Source: Haloferax namakaokahaiae | GTDB lineage: Archaea > Halobacteriota > Halobacteria > Halobacteriales > Haloferacaceae | DNA: 64,000 nt | NCBI RefSeq assembly: GCF_042663225.1 | Contig: NZ_JBHTAA010000015.1 | Coordinates: 1-64,000, forward strand | Direction: 5' to 3' | Shown here: one piece after another, positions 49,279-57,884 of the stretch | Position numbering within the stretch: the first letter of the stretch is position 1 | Layout: every line of letters begins with the position of its first letter | Made by a program: the position numbers and the translations under genes | The notes under the pieces: generated by a model | Databases searched by the model: none | Seen by the model: only the letters and a program-made list of their open reading frames with translations | What the model was told of the DNA's origin: nothing

Positions 49279-50442
49279 TCACACCGCCATCCAGTCGGGT
49301 ACCTCTTGACGTTCTTGAACGTCGAGCGACGTTTCGCCCGACATCGCCTGAATCGCTAGCGCGTCGTCGAGACTCCAGACGCTTCCATCCTCGTGGAACA
49401 GGCCGTTGATAACCCCATTCTTGCGCTGTGGTTGGACCCACGCCGGTTTGACCATCAGTGACCAGAAGAAGTTCCCTAGTCCTGCATCGTGGATGAGCGG
49501 CGCGAGACTCGCATAATCGGGACCTCTCTCGTCCGGTTCCGGTTCGGCCGTGAACCCCTGTCCCTTACGGGCGCGCTGCCACTCAGTAATCCAAATCGGC
49601 GTGTCGAGGGCGGCCCGGGAGATTGCGACCCGTTCGAGCATCTCTTGGAACGTCGCCTGGTCGCTGACGAAGTTATAGTGGAACTGGAATATCTCGCTGC
49701 CCCAGCGGGCGTACTCCGCGTTGTTCACGAGACTCGTCGAACCGACGGTGAGCGGCACGCTCCCGCGATTGTCCACGAGCGTCTCGAACATCGACTCGGA
49801 GAACGCGAGTTTGTTCGCAGACCATCCCGGTTCGTTCATCACTTCGATGCCGAGCAGTCGGTCGTCGTCGCGGTAGTTCTCCATGAACCACTCGACGAAC
49901 GCCCGAGGTTCGTCCCATCTAGTGGGGTCGCTGAGAATCTCTCTTGAGGGGGAACTGAGTCCGACCGAGGTCTTCGGGTCGGTGTCCAAGAGTCGGTCGG
50001 TCGTGGGGTTCGCCCCGATTCCGTCGAAGATACCGATGAGAACCGACAGGTCCCGTTCTTCGGCGGTATCGAGGAAGTGGTCGAACGCCCGTTCGTGACC
50101 GTCCGGGTCGCGCTCCCACTGTTCGTAACACAGCCACGTCCGGATGGCGTTCAGGTTCACCTGCGTGGCGTAGGTCAGGTCTCGCTCGATGACCGACGGG
50201 TCGTAGTAGCGCCACATCTGATAGAAGTTGAACGCCCTCGGGGGGATGTATATCGCCCCCCGGACGTCAACCGGGTCGGTTTGGCTGGTCAGCGAAGCAT
50301 CGGGAACGGAGAATTGCGACCGCTGTGTCTGCAACTCAGTGTCCATCCTCTCGCCGTATCGTGTACTCCACCCGGCGGCACCGACGACGCTCCCCACAGC
50401 ACCAATCTGCAACAGTCGTCTGCGGGTCAACTCGTTACTCAT
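49279..50442 (-). CDS. Tat-exported glycoside-hydrolase-like protein (GH5/cellulase-type TIM barrel)
   Basis: A 387-residue protein. Tat signal TRRRLLQIGAVGSVVGAAG at residues 6-24. The body has TIM-barrel glycosidase features: NLNAIRTWLCYEQW, IEVMNEPGWS with the acid/base Glu, and IWITEWQR with the nucleophile Glu on a later strand. Proteins of this type cleave beta-glycosidic bonds or bind sugars. It may act on surface polysaccharide together with the small beta-helix protein. Confidence 0.82.
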   Translation of the reverse strand: MSNELTRRRLLQIGAVGSVVGAAGWSTRYGERMDTELQTQRSQFSVPDASLTSQTDPVDVRGAIYIPPRAFNFYQMWRYYDPSVIERDLTYATQVNLNAIRTWLCYEQWERDPDGHERAFDHFLDTAEERDLSVLIGIFDGIGANPTTDRLLDTDPKTSVGLSSPSREILSDPTRWDEPRAFVEWFMENYRDDDRLLGIEVMNEPGWSANKLAFSESMFETLVDNRGSVPLTVGSTSLVNNAEYARWGSEIFQFHYNFVSDQATFQEMLERVAISRAALDTPIWITEWQRARKGQGFTAEPEPDERGPDYASLAPLIHDAGLGNFFWSLMVKPAWVQPQRKNGVINGLFHEDGSVWSLDDALAIQAMSGETSLDVQERQEVPDWMAV

Positions 50443-51043
50443 GGCCTCGAAGTGGAGAACCGCCAGTCTACCACCGGTGCACCCTCGTGAATCTCGAACT
50501 CACTGAATTCGACTCGCGTGGTGGAGGGACGTGATATACAACTGGAGAGAGTGGGGGAGATACCTGACATCACAATCACACTAGTGGTTGACGAAAATCA
50601 AAAATGTTTGTTCACATTCTCGAAGTTCAAAATATTTCTAACAACAGTTTTGAATGTATTCGATGCAATCCTATTTTTGTGATTACTCAAGGTTTCTGAC
50701 GGCCGATGAGTTCCTCGTGGGGGGCGAACCGGTTCGACGAAAGCCGCATAAGTAGTGCAAAATATTCACAATATATTCAGAAATTGGCAATTGAAATACA
50801 ACTATGTGATATGTAATTACTACCATCCTCGGAGATTTGCGGACAAGTCCGTCTCTAATATCCCACCACCGATGAGAACTTCGAGAGTTCGATAGATAAT
50901 CCAACAATATTTGTTTAAGAATAAAATGTATTCCAAAGAGATTGTAGATGTCATTTCGTACAATACTATAGGTCTGAAATCCACATTCAGACCGAGACGT
51001 GCGTGTTTAACACACAGTCACCCGAGAGACTACGTAACGAGCC
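50443..51043. other. AT-rich intergenic island
   Basis: This 601-bp gap is visibly richer in A and T than its surroundings from about 50530 to 50970 and has no protein-like frame. It separates the glycan-type region from the peptide transport unit and may mark a past insertion or rearrangement. It ends with a palindrome close to the DUF1028 gene. Confidence 0.5.
50971..50993. promoter_or_regulatory. Palindrome before the DUF1028 gene
   Basis: GGTCTGAA and TTCAGACC form perfect 8-bp arms around 7 bp. It starts right after the TATA-like CAATACTATA and lies 51-73 bp before the ATG. Confidence 0.5.
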
Positions 51044-51733
51044 ATGCGACACATTCCCGGAACGTTCTCGATAGCGGCATACGACCCAGAGACGAGCACC
51101 TTCGGCGCGGCGGTGACGACAGGGACCGTCTCGGTCGGGGCGACATGTCCCTACGTGAGCAGCGAGGCCGCAGCGGTCACCCAATCGTACACCAAGACCG
51201 AGCACGGTCGGGAGGCAGTCAGCCGTGCCGACGCAGGAGAACGAATCGACGACGCCTTCGAATCCCTTCTCGACGCCGACGAACACGCCGCCTATCGACA
51301 GGTCCACGGTGTCGGCACCGACAGTTCGTTCGCCTTCACCGGCGACGAGTGTGTCGAGTGGGCGGGCCACCGGACGGGCGAACACTACACCGTCGCGGGG
51401 AACATGCTCGCCGGTAAAGCAGTGGTAGATGCGACCGCCGAGGCGTACGAATCGACTACGGGCGACATGGCAGAACGACTCGTCTCGGCGCTCGAAGCGG
51501 GCGAAGACGCCGGCGGCGACGACCGAGGAGAGATGAGCGCCGCGATTCTCGTCCACGCACCGACACCCGAGATGTACCACAACCTCCGCGTTGACCTCTC
51601 GGAGACGCCCGTTTCGGACCTTCGGGACTTGCTCACCGAGGCCCGGCGTGCGAAAGACCGAATCCGTGCCGAGACGGACGACCTGTTCGGCGACTACCCC
51701 GAGGAGATTCTCGACTTCGGTGTGAAGTACTGA
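51044..51733 (+). CDS. DUF1028 family protein (Ntn-hydrolase-like)
   Basis: A 229-residue protein matching DUF1028: the N-terminal HIPGTFSIAAYDPETSTFGAAV, TTGTVSVGATCPYVSSEAAAV and VEWAGHRTGEHYTVAGNMLAG. DUF1028 proteins have an Ntn-hydrolase-type fold and are often found with peptide or amide catabolic genes. Here it faces a Dpp/Opp-type transporter operon and is followed in the unit by an M20 amidohydrolase, supporting a role in amide or peptide breakdown. Confidence 0.88.
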   Translation: MRHIPGTFSIAAYDPETSTFGAAVTTGTVSVGATCPYVSSEAAAVTQSYTKTEHGREAVSRADAGERIDDAFESLLDADEHAAYRQVHGVGTDSSFAFTGDECVEWAGHRTGEHYTVAGNMLAGKAVVDATAEAYESTTGDMAERLVSALEAGEDAGGDDRGEMSAAILVHAPTPEMYHNLRVDLSETPVSDLRDLLTEARRAKDRIRAETDDLFGDYPEEILDFGVKY

Positions 51734-51744
51734 CGACGGGCGGA

Positions 51745-51750
51745 TTTTTT
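51745..51750 (+). terminator. T-run after the DUF1028 gene
   Basis: Six T residues begin 12 bp after the stop codon, in TTTTTT, a minimal archaeal termination signal. Confidence 0.45.
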
Positions 51751-51814
51751 CCCAGCGCTACGCAGCGGCGACACATTCGAGAGCACGCTGTGCGGCGGCT
51801 CGCCGTTCGGCAGT

Positions 51815-51857
51815 GGAGAGAAGAGAGGAGGGGTGTGGGGAGGAGAGAAGAGAGGAG
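51815..51857 (-). repeat. Homopurine tract with a duplicated 16-bp unit
   Basis: GGAGAGAAGAGAGGAG occurs at 51815-51830 and again at 51842-51857, separated by 11 purine-rich bases. On the transcribed minus strand this is an all-pyrimidine segment that follows the ABC transporter operon and probably acts as its terminator. Confidence 0.5.
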
Positions 51858-51879
51858 TGCCTCAGTCTGGAGAATCGTC

Positions 51880-54009
51880 TCAGTCGGACGCCGACGGCGC
51901 GATGAACGATTCGCGCTCGCTCATCTCGCTCTCCGAGAGGTGACACGAGATGGCGTGTCCATCCTCGCCCATCGCTTCGAGTTGTGGGACCTTCGTCTCG
52001 CACTCCTCGCCGATTTTCTTCGGACACCGCGTCTGGAACGGACAGCCAGACGGCGGGTTGATGGGACTGGGAACGCTCCCTTCGAGGAGAATCCGGTCAG
52101 TCTTGCGATTCGGATTCGCGTGCGGAACCGCAGAGAGAAGACTCTCCGTGTAGGGGTGGAACGGCGCGGAGAACACCTGGTCGATGCTCCCGAACTCGAC
52201 GATTTTGCCGAGGTACATCACGGCCACGCGGTCGCAGATGTGCCGGATGACGCCGATGTTGTGCGAGATGAAGAGGAACGAGATGTTCTCTTGGGTCTGA
52301 ATCTCGTTGAGCAGGTTGAGAATCTGGGCTTGGACACTCACGTCGAGTGCCGAGACGGGTTCGTCGCAGATGATGAGTTTCGGCTCGACGGCCAGCGCGT
52401 GCGCGATGGCGACGCGCTGTTGCTGTCCGCCGGAGAACTCGTGCGGGTACTTGCTCGCCGCTTGGCCGGAGAGACCGACGCGTTCGAGCAGGTCGCGCAC
52501 CCGGCGACGCTTCTCTTCGCCCGACGCGATGTCGTGTTTCTCCATCGCGCGGCCGACGATTTGGCCGACCGTCTTCCGCGGGTTGAGCGAACTCGACGGG
52601 TCTTGGAAGATCATCTGCATCTCGCGGCGCAGACTGCGAACCTCCGAAGAGCCGAGTTCGTGGAGCGGTTGACCTTCGAAGTACACCTCGCCCTCCGTGG
52701 GTTCGAGGAGTCGAAGCGCCGTCCGCGCGACGGTGGACTTCCCACAGCCGGATTCGCCGACGAGACCGACGGTTTCACCGGGGTAGACGTCGAAGCTCAC
52801 GTCGTCAACTGCCTTGACGTAGCGACGTTCGATAGACGGGAGTCCGCCACCCTCGCGCGAGAAACGGATGTTTCCGAAGATGCCCTCGCCCGCGCTGAAG
52901 TACTTCTTCAGGTTGTTGACCTCGAAGAGCGGGTCGCCGCTCCGGTCGATTTCGTTGCGGCCGCCACTGCTCTTGCCGACGGTACTTTCGGAGAGGTCTA
53001 ACTCCTCGGCGTGGATACACGCCGCGCGCGAGGAGTCGCCGCCGACGGATTCGAGCGCCGGGTTGCCGCCCGTGCGACACGCTTCGGTCGCGTGCGGACA
53101 CCGCGGGGCGAAGTTACACCCCGACGGGAGGTCCAACAGGTCGGGCATCGCGCCGTCGAGCGTCGGCAGTTCGTCGTACTCGGTGCCGACTTCCGGGATG
53201 GAGTCGATGAGCGCGCGGGTGTACGGGTGTCGCGGGCGGTCGAACAGGTCGTGGAGTTCGGCCGTCTCGACGAGGTTCCCGGCGTACATCACCCCGACGT
53301 GGTCACACGTCTGGGCGACGACGCCGAGGTTGTGCGTAATCATCAGCACGGCCGTCCCCTCGCGCTCTTGCATCTCGTTGAGCAGGTCGAGAATCTTCGC
53401 CTGCGTCGTCACGTCGAGCGCGGTGGTCGGCTCGTCGGCGATGATGAGGTCGGGTTCGCACGAGAAGCCGATTGCGACGAGGACGCGCTGACGCATCCCG
53501 CCGGAGAACTCGTGCGGGTAGTCGTCGATTCGTTCGGCGGCGTCCGGGATGCCGACTTCGTCCATCGATTCGATGGCGAGCGTTCGTGCCTCTGCTTTCG
53601 TCACGTCCTGGTGACGGCGAATCGTCTCGATGATTTGCTCGCCGACGGTCATCACCGGGTTGAGCGACGACATCGGGTCCTGCGGAATCATCGCAATGCG
53701 GTTGCCGCGGATGTCGCGCATCTCGGCTTCCGACTTCTGCATGAGGTCCTCGCCGTCGAAGACGATTTGCCCGCCGGAAATCCGACCCGGCGAGTCGATG
53801 AGACGCATGATAGACCGCGCGGTGACTGATTTGCCCGCCCCGGACTCGCCGACGAGACCCATCGTCTCGCCGCGGTCCAGCGAGAACGACACTTCGTTCG
53901 AGGCGACGACGCTCCCGGCTTCCGTGCGGAACTCGGTCTTGAGGTTGCGCACTTGGAGGAGCGCACCGCTCTCGCCGTTCGATTCGACCGTGGTCGTGTT
54001 CGTACTCAT
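51880..54009 (-). CDS. Dipeptide/oligopeptide ABC transporter, two ATPase domains fused
   Basis: A 709-residue protein joining a DppD-like and a DppF-like ATPase. Domain 1: Walker A GLVGESGAGKSVTARS, signature FSGGMRQRVLVA, Walker B LIIADEPTTALD; domain 2: GLVGESGCGKSTVART, FSGGQQQRVAIA, LIICDEPVSALD. Both end in the oligopeptide-transporter cysteine region (CNFAPRCPHATEACRTG and CPFQTRCPKKIGEECET). It powers the permeases encoded upstream in the same operon; the junction with the DppC-like gene overlaps by 4 bp. Bacteria mostly encode these two ATPases separately. Confidence 0.93.
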   Translation of the reverse strand: MSTNTTTVESNGESGALLQVRNLKTEFRTEAGSVVASNEVSFSLDRGETMGLVGESGAGKSVTARSIMRLIDSPGRISGGQIVFDGEDLMQKSEAEMRDIRGNRIAMIPQDPMSSLNPVMTVGEQIIETIRRHQDVTKAEARTLAIESMDEVGIPDAAERIDDYPHEFSGGMRQRVLVAIGFSCEPDLIIADEPTTALDVTTQAKILDLLNEMQEREGTAVLMITHNLGVVAQTCDHVGVMYAGNLVETAELHDLFDRPRHPYTRALIDSIPEVGTEYDELPTLDGAMPDLLDLPSGCNFAPRCPHATEACRTGGNPALESVGGDSSRAACIHAEELDLSESTVGKSSGGRNEIDRSGDPLFEVNNLKKYFSAGEGIFGNIRFSREGGGLPSIERRYVKAVDDVSFDVYPGETVGLVGESGCGKSTVARTALRLLEPTEGEVYFEGQPLHELGSSEVRSLRREMQMIFQDPSSSLNPRKTVGQIVGRAMEKHDIASGEEKRRRVRDLLERVGLSGQAASKYPHEFSGGQQQRVAIAHALAVEPKLIICDEPVSALDVSVQAQILNLLNEIQTQENISFLFISHNIGVIRHICDRVAVMYLGKIVEFGSIDQVFSAPFHPYTESLLSAVPHANPNRKTDRILLEGSVPSPINPPSGCPFQTRCPKKIGEECETKVPQLEAMGEDGHAISCHLSESEMSERESFIAPSASD

Positions 54010-54935
54010 TCTATCGCCTCCACCTTGGGGTCGAGGACGTCACGCAGGCCGTCACCGAGCATGTTGAACCCGACGACGGCGATACCGATCGCCAGCGCGG
54101 GGAAGATGAGCATCCACGGTGCGGTCTCCATAAAGCCGCGACCGGTGTTAATCATCAGCCCCCACGAGGGTCTCGGCGGTTGTGCGCCGAGGCCGAGGAA
54201 CGACAGACTCGCCTCCGCGAGGATGGCGAACGAGACGTTCAGCGAGCCTTGGACGAGCATCGGTGCCAGACAGTTCGGGAACACCTCGCTGAAGACGATG
54301 CGCGAGTCGTTTTCACCGCGGGCAATCGCGGCTTCGACGTACGCTTCGTTGCGCTCGGCTAACGCCGCACTGCGCGAGACGCGCGCGATATAGGGCGTAT
54401 AGACGAACGCGAGCGCGATGATGACGTTGGTCAACTCGGGGCCGAGCACGACGAGAAGGGTCAGTGCCAGCAACACCGGTGGGAACGCCATCGCCGCGTC
54501 CATGACGCGCATGAGGAGTTCGTCGGTCAAGCCGCCGGCGTATCCCGCGACGACGCCGATAACCGCGCCGACGAGGAGTGCACCCGTAATCGAACCGAAC
54601 CCGACGTACAGGGAGATGCGACTCCCCGCGATGACGCGACTGAAGATGTCGCGGCCGAGGTCGTCGGTGCCGAACGGGTGCGCGAGCGACGGCGGTTGCG
54701 TCCGCGCCGGGATGTTCGTCTCCGCGACCGGATACGGTGCGAGGGAGAACGGCTGGATGGTGAATCCCTCGATGACGATGGGCCGCGAGAAAATCGCGAC
54801 GAACACGAGCGCCACGACGATGGTGAGTCCGATCATCGCCTTGGTGTTGTTACGGAACTTCCGGACGAACCGGGCGATACGCTCGCGTTGGGACTGCGAG
54901 ATGAGCGGCTGTTTCGTCTCCTGTTCTGTCGCCAT
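54006..54935 (-). CDS. Dipeptide/oligopeptide ABC permease, DppC type
   Basis: A 309-residue permease with about six membrane segments and the DppC opening ARFVRKFRNNTKAMIGLTIV, followed by HPFGTDDLGRDIFSRVIAGS and the EAA loop-like ALAERNEAYVEAAIARGEND. It forms the membrane pore with the DppB-type protein, whose gene overlaps its start by 1 bp. Confidence 0.93.
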   Translation of the reverse strand: MATEQETKQPLISQSQRERIARFVRKFRNNTKAMIGLTIVVALVFVAIFSRPIVIEGFTIQPFSLAPYPVAETNIPARTQPPSLAHPFGTDDLGRDIFSRVIAGSRISLYVGFGSITGALLVGAVIGVVAGYAGGLTDELLMRVMDAAMAFPPVLLALTLLVVLGPELTNVIIALAFVYTPYIARVSRSAALAERNEAYVEAAIARGENDSRIVFSEVFPNCLAPMLVQGSLNVSFAILAEASLSFLGLGAQPPRPSWGLMINTGRGFMETAPWMLIFPALAIGIAVVGFNMLGDGLRDVLDPKVEAIE

Positions 54936-55894
54936 CAGTCGTCACCTCCGTAGCGGATACGGGGGTCGAAGTAGGCGTACAGCAGGTCTGCAGCGAAGTT
55001 CGAGAACATGTAGATGAGTGCGATTACGATGATACATCCCTGAATGAGCGGGATGTCGCGGCTCTGAATCGCCGTCAGCGTCAACCGGCCGATACCGGGC
55101 CAGAAGAACACCTCTTCGAGCACGACGACGCCGCCGAAGGCGTAACTGAACTGGAACGCGATGACGGTAATGACGGGGATAATTGCGTTCTTCAGTGCGT
55201 GCCGGAGCACGATGACGCGCTGGCTCATTCCCTTCGCGCGTGCGAGTTTGATGTACTCTTCGTTCAGGACCTCCAGCATGGACGACCGAGTCATCCGCAT
55301 GATGTAGGCAGTGAGGGCGAATCCCATCGCGCCCGCGGGCAGTGCGAGTCGTTGTAGCGACCCCACTAAGTCCTCGCTGGGGGCGACGTATCCCCCAGTC
55401 GGGAAGAGATTCAACCAGACGGCGAACACCAAGATGAACACCAGTCCCCACAGGAAGATGGGCATCGAGATACCGACGAACGCGAACATCGAGGCGCTCA
55501 CGTCGGGTGCCTCGTTCTGGTTGATAGCGGCGTAGACGCCGAGTGGGACCGAGAGGACGACTGCGATGAGCGTCGCGGCGACCGCAAGCATGAGCGAACG
55601 GGGCAGACGCTCTGCGATGAGCGATACGACCGGTTCGCCGAACCGCAACGACTCACCCATATTTCCTTGCAACAGGCCGATGACCCAGTCGATGTACTGA
55701 ACGTACAACGGGCGATTGAGTCCCAGTTGGGTTTGGAGCGCTTCGAGCGACTGCTCTGTCGCGTTCGGCCCCAAGATGAGGAGCGCGACGTCACCGGGAA
55801 GGATATTGGTGACTGCGAAGGCGATGAGCGTGATGAAAAACAGCGTCACCACCATGAAGCCGACGCGACGTGCAATGTAGTTGTACATCGACAT
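54935..55894 (-). CDS. Dipeptide/oligopeptide ABC permease, DppB type
   Basis: A 319-residue permease with about six hydrophobic segments. It has the DppB-type start YIARRVGFMVVTLFFITLIA, the PGDVALLILGPNAT motif and the coupling-helix region VLNEEYIKLARAKGMSQRVI. It lies 16 bp after the substrate-binding protein gene in the operon. Confidence 0.93.
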   Translation of the reverse strand: MSMYNYIARRVGFMVVTLFFITLIAFAVTNILPGDVALLILGPNATEQSLEALQTQLGLNRPLYVQYIDWVIGLLQGNMGESLRFGEPVVSLIAERLPRSLMLAVAATLIAVVLSVPLGVYAAINQNEAPDVSASMFAFVGISMPIFLWGLVFILVFAVWLNLFPTGGYVAPSEDLVGSLQRLALPAGAMGFALTAYIMRMTRSSMLEVLNEEYIKLARAKGMSQRVIVLRHALKNAIIPVITVIAFQFSYAFGGVVVLEEVFFWPGIGRLTLTAIQSRDIPLIQGCIIVIALIYMFSNFAADLLYAYFDPRIRYGGDD

Positions 55895-55910
55895 GGTTGG
55901 CTATCGGAAG

Positions 55911-57599
55911 TTAGCGGTCGAGCCAGTTGTCGCTGAATTGGAGCGTCGAGCCATCCGGGGCACCGATGTCGCCCTTGTACTGCGAGGTGGCACCGTAGAG
56001 GCTCGGTTGCCACCACAGGAACAGGTGGCCCGCGCGCTCTTCGTGCAGAATCTCGGTCGCTTGGTGGTAGAGGTCCGCACGCTCGTCTTCGTCGTAGATG
56101 GTACGTGCTTCCTCGACGAGCGAGTTGTACTCGTCGTTGGTCCAGTTGGTGAAGAAGAACGCACCGTCGGGGTGCAGGAACTTGTAGAACGACACGTCGG
56201 GGTACCAGAGCGCGAGGTAGGAGCTCGTCGTCGCCTGGAAGTCACGCTTCGAGTAGACGTCCGAGAGCCACGTACTCCACGTGATCTGCTGGATTTCGAG
56301 GTTGATGCCGACGTCGGATGCCATGTCGGAGATGACCTCCGCGGCCTGCACCTGCGTCGGGTAGGACTGCGGAATCTTGAACGTCGCCGTGTAGCCGTCG
56401 GACATGCCGGCGGCGTCGAGGTGTTCTTGTGCCTTGTCGAGGTCGCGCGGGCGAGGCTCGATGTCCGGGTTGACCCACGGACTGCCGGGCGCTGCCGGGG
56501 AGGCCGTGGTCTGGCCGGTTCCGTACAGCGCCGCCTCGGCGACTTGCTCTTTGTCGATTGCGAAGTCGAGGGCGAGACGGGCGTCCTTGTTGTCGAACGG
56601 TTCGACGTCACAGTTCAGTCCGAGGTAGACGAGCGACTTGGGGAACTGCGACTCGAAGCGGACGTCCGGTGCCTGTTCGACACGGGAGACGTCTTTCGGT
56701 GCGATGCCGTTGATGAAGTCGTACTCGCCGGCGAGGAACGACTGGAGACGGACGCTCGGGTCCGGAATCTCGCTCTTGACGATAGTGTCGATGAAGGGAC
56801 CGTCCTCGTCGGAGGCACCCCAGTAGTCCTCGTTGCGCGTCATCGTGAACGAGGTCTCGATTTCGCGGCTCTCGAACTTGTACGGGCCGGTACCGATTGG
56901 CTCTTCGACGATGTCCTTCTCGGCGTTCTCGGCGGGCATGACCGAGAGTTCGGCCGTCGCCATCTTGGCGAGGAACGGTGCGAACGGTTCGGTCAGCTCG
57001 ATTTCGAAGGTGTACTCGTCGGGTGCGCGGAGTTCTTCGACGAACTCGAAGAAGCCAGTGGCGAGGTAGTCACCGTTCTGGACGCGCTCGTACGTCGCAA
57101 GCACGTCTTCGGAGGTCATCTCCTTGCCGTTGTGGAACGTGACACCCTGACGGAGGTTGAACGTCAGGACCGTGTTGTCGTCGGACTGCTCCATCGACTC
57201 CGCGAGGTGCGGCTTGATGGAGTAGTCGTCTTGCAGCGCGACGACCTCTTCGTAGATGTTTTCGAGGACGCGCTTCGACGCCGCGGAGGTGTCGAGGTGG
57301 GGGTCGAGTCCCTGCACGGGAACTGCGCCGCCCCACTGGAGCGTGCCGCCTTGCTTGCCCATCGCCTCGGTCGTTTCTTCGGTTTCAGTGTCGCCGGAGT
57401 CGCCACCAGAATCACCGCCGGAGTCGCCTCCGGAGTCGCCGCCTTCGTTTCCGCCGTCGGAGCCACCAGTACAACCGGCTAACGCAGCAGCGCCGGTCGT
57501 CGCGGCGGCACCGAGGAACGTGCGGCGTCCGAGACGGCCGCGACGTGACTCGTCAGCAGAGCTGTCGGGAGAGTCGGTTCCCTTGCCATTACCTTGCAT
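55911..57599 (-). CDS. ABC transporter substrate-binding protein (Tat lipoprotein, peptide type)
   Basis: A 562-residue secreted binding protein of the SBP-5/DppA family. The signal LGRRTFLGAAATTGAAALAG is a twin-arginine signal followed by a lipobox Cys (GCTGG), then a Gly/Ser/Asp linker. The body has the DppA-like start LQWGGAVPVQGLDPHLDTSA and the strand GVTFHNGKEMTSEDVLATYE. ATG at 57597-57599 fits a TATA box (AATTTTTATC on the minus strand) about 32 bp away; an ATG at 57617 is in frame. First gene of the transporter operon. Confidence 0.9.
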   Translation of the reverse strand: MQGNGKGTDSPDSSADESRRGRLGRRTFLGAAATTGAAALAGCTGGSDGGNEGGDSGGDSGGDSGGDSGDTETEETTEAMGKQGGTLQWGGAVPVQGLDPHLDTSAASKRVLENIYEEVVALQDDYSIKPHLAESMEQSDDNTVLTFNLRQGVTFHNGKEMTSEDVLATYERVQNGDYLATGFFEFVEELRAPDEYTFEIELTEPFAPFLAKMATAELSVMPAENAEKDIVEEPIGTGPYKFESREIETSFTMTRNEDYWGASDEDGPFIDTIVKSEIPDPSVRLQSFLAGEYDFINGIAPKDVSRVEQAPDVRFESQFPKSLVYLGLNCDVEPFDNKDARLALDFAIDKEQVAEAALYGTGQTTASPAAPGSPWVNPDIEPRPRDLDKAQEHLDAAGMSDGYTATFKIPQSYPTQVQAAEVISDMASDVGINLEIQQITWSTWLSDVYSKRDFQATTSSYLALWYPDVSFYKFLHPDGAFFFTNWTNDEYNSLVEEARTIYDEDERADLYHQATEILHEERAGHLFLWWQPSLYGATSQYKGDIGAPDGSTLQFSDNWLDR

Positions 57600-57626
57600 A
57601 CATTCGCTCAAATCCATTACGTTGTG

Positions 57627-57635
57627 ATAAAAATT
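57627..57635 (-). promoter_or_regulatory. TATA box of the substrate-binding protein gene
   Basis: On the minus strand AATTTTTATC is centred about 32 bp from the ATG at 57599, predicting a very short untranslated leader. Confidence 0.5.
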
Positions 57636-57731
57636 GTGGTTATGTGGGATATCTTCACATACATATCTACTCAGTATCACGTCCCGTCGCTGGAAATCTG
57701 TATCACGAACGCATCGAGAACTGTTCATAGA

Positions 57732-57763
57732 TAAATTGTCGATGCGAACAGTATCGCAATTTA
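57732..57763. promoter_or_regulatory. Inverted repeat in the transporter/hydrolase divergent promoter
   Basis: TAAATTG (57732-57738) and CAATTTA (57757-57763) form perfect arms; a nested CGCATCGA/TCGATGCG pair (57710-57717, 57739-57746) overlaps. The two elements interlock in the 267-bp spacer between the divergent genes, and may be bound by the downstream IclR regulator. Confidence 0.45.
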
Positions 57764-57884
57764 GAACGAAATCACGTGAGACACCGACGCACGGTAGAAT
57801 CGGTGATGTTCCAATTATGTCAGTCGTGTGTGTTAATTCCAAACAATAAAATAGTGAGAGTCACGAAACCCGGCAGTAAGCACC

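Noticed and set aside
50683..50907. 74-codon minus-strand frame in the AT-rich island
   Set aside because: It is not acidic and has no recognisable features; the AT-rich background makes random short frames likely.
55881..57482. 533-codon plus-strand frame
   Set aside because: It is antisense to the substrate-binding protein and permease genes; high-GC haloarchaeal genes often leave the opposite frame open.
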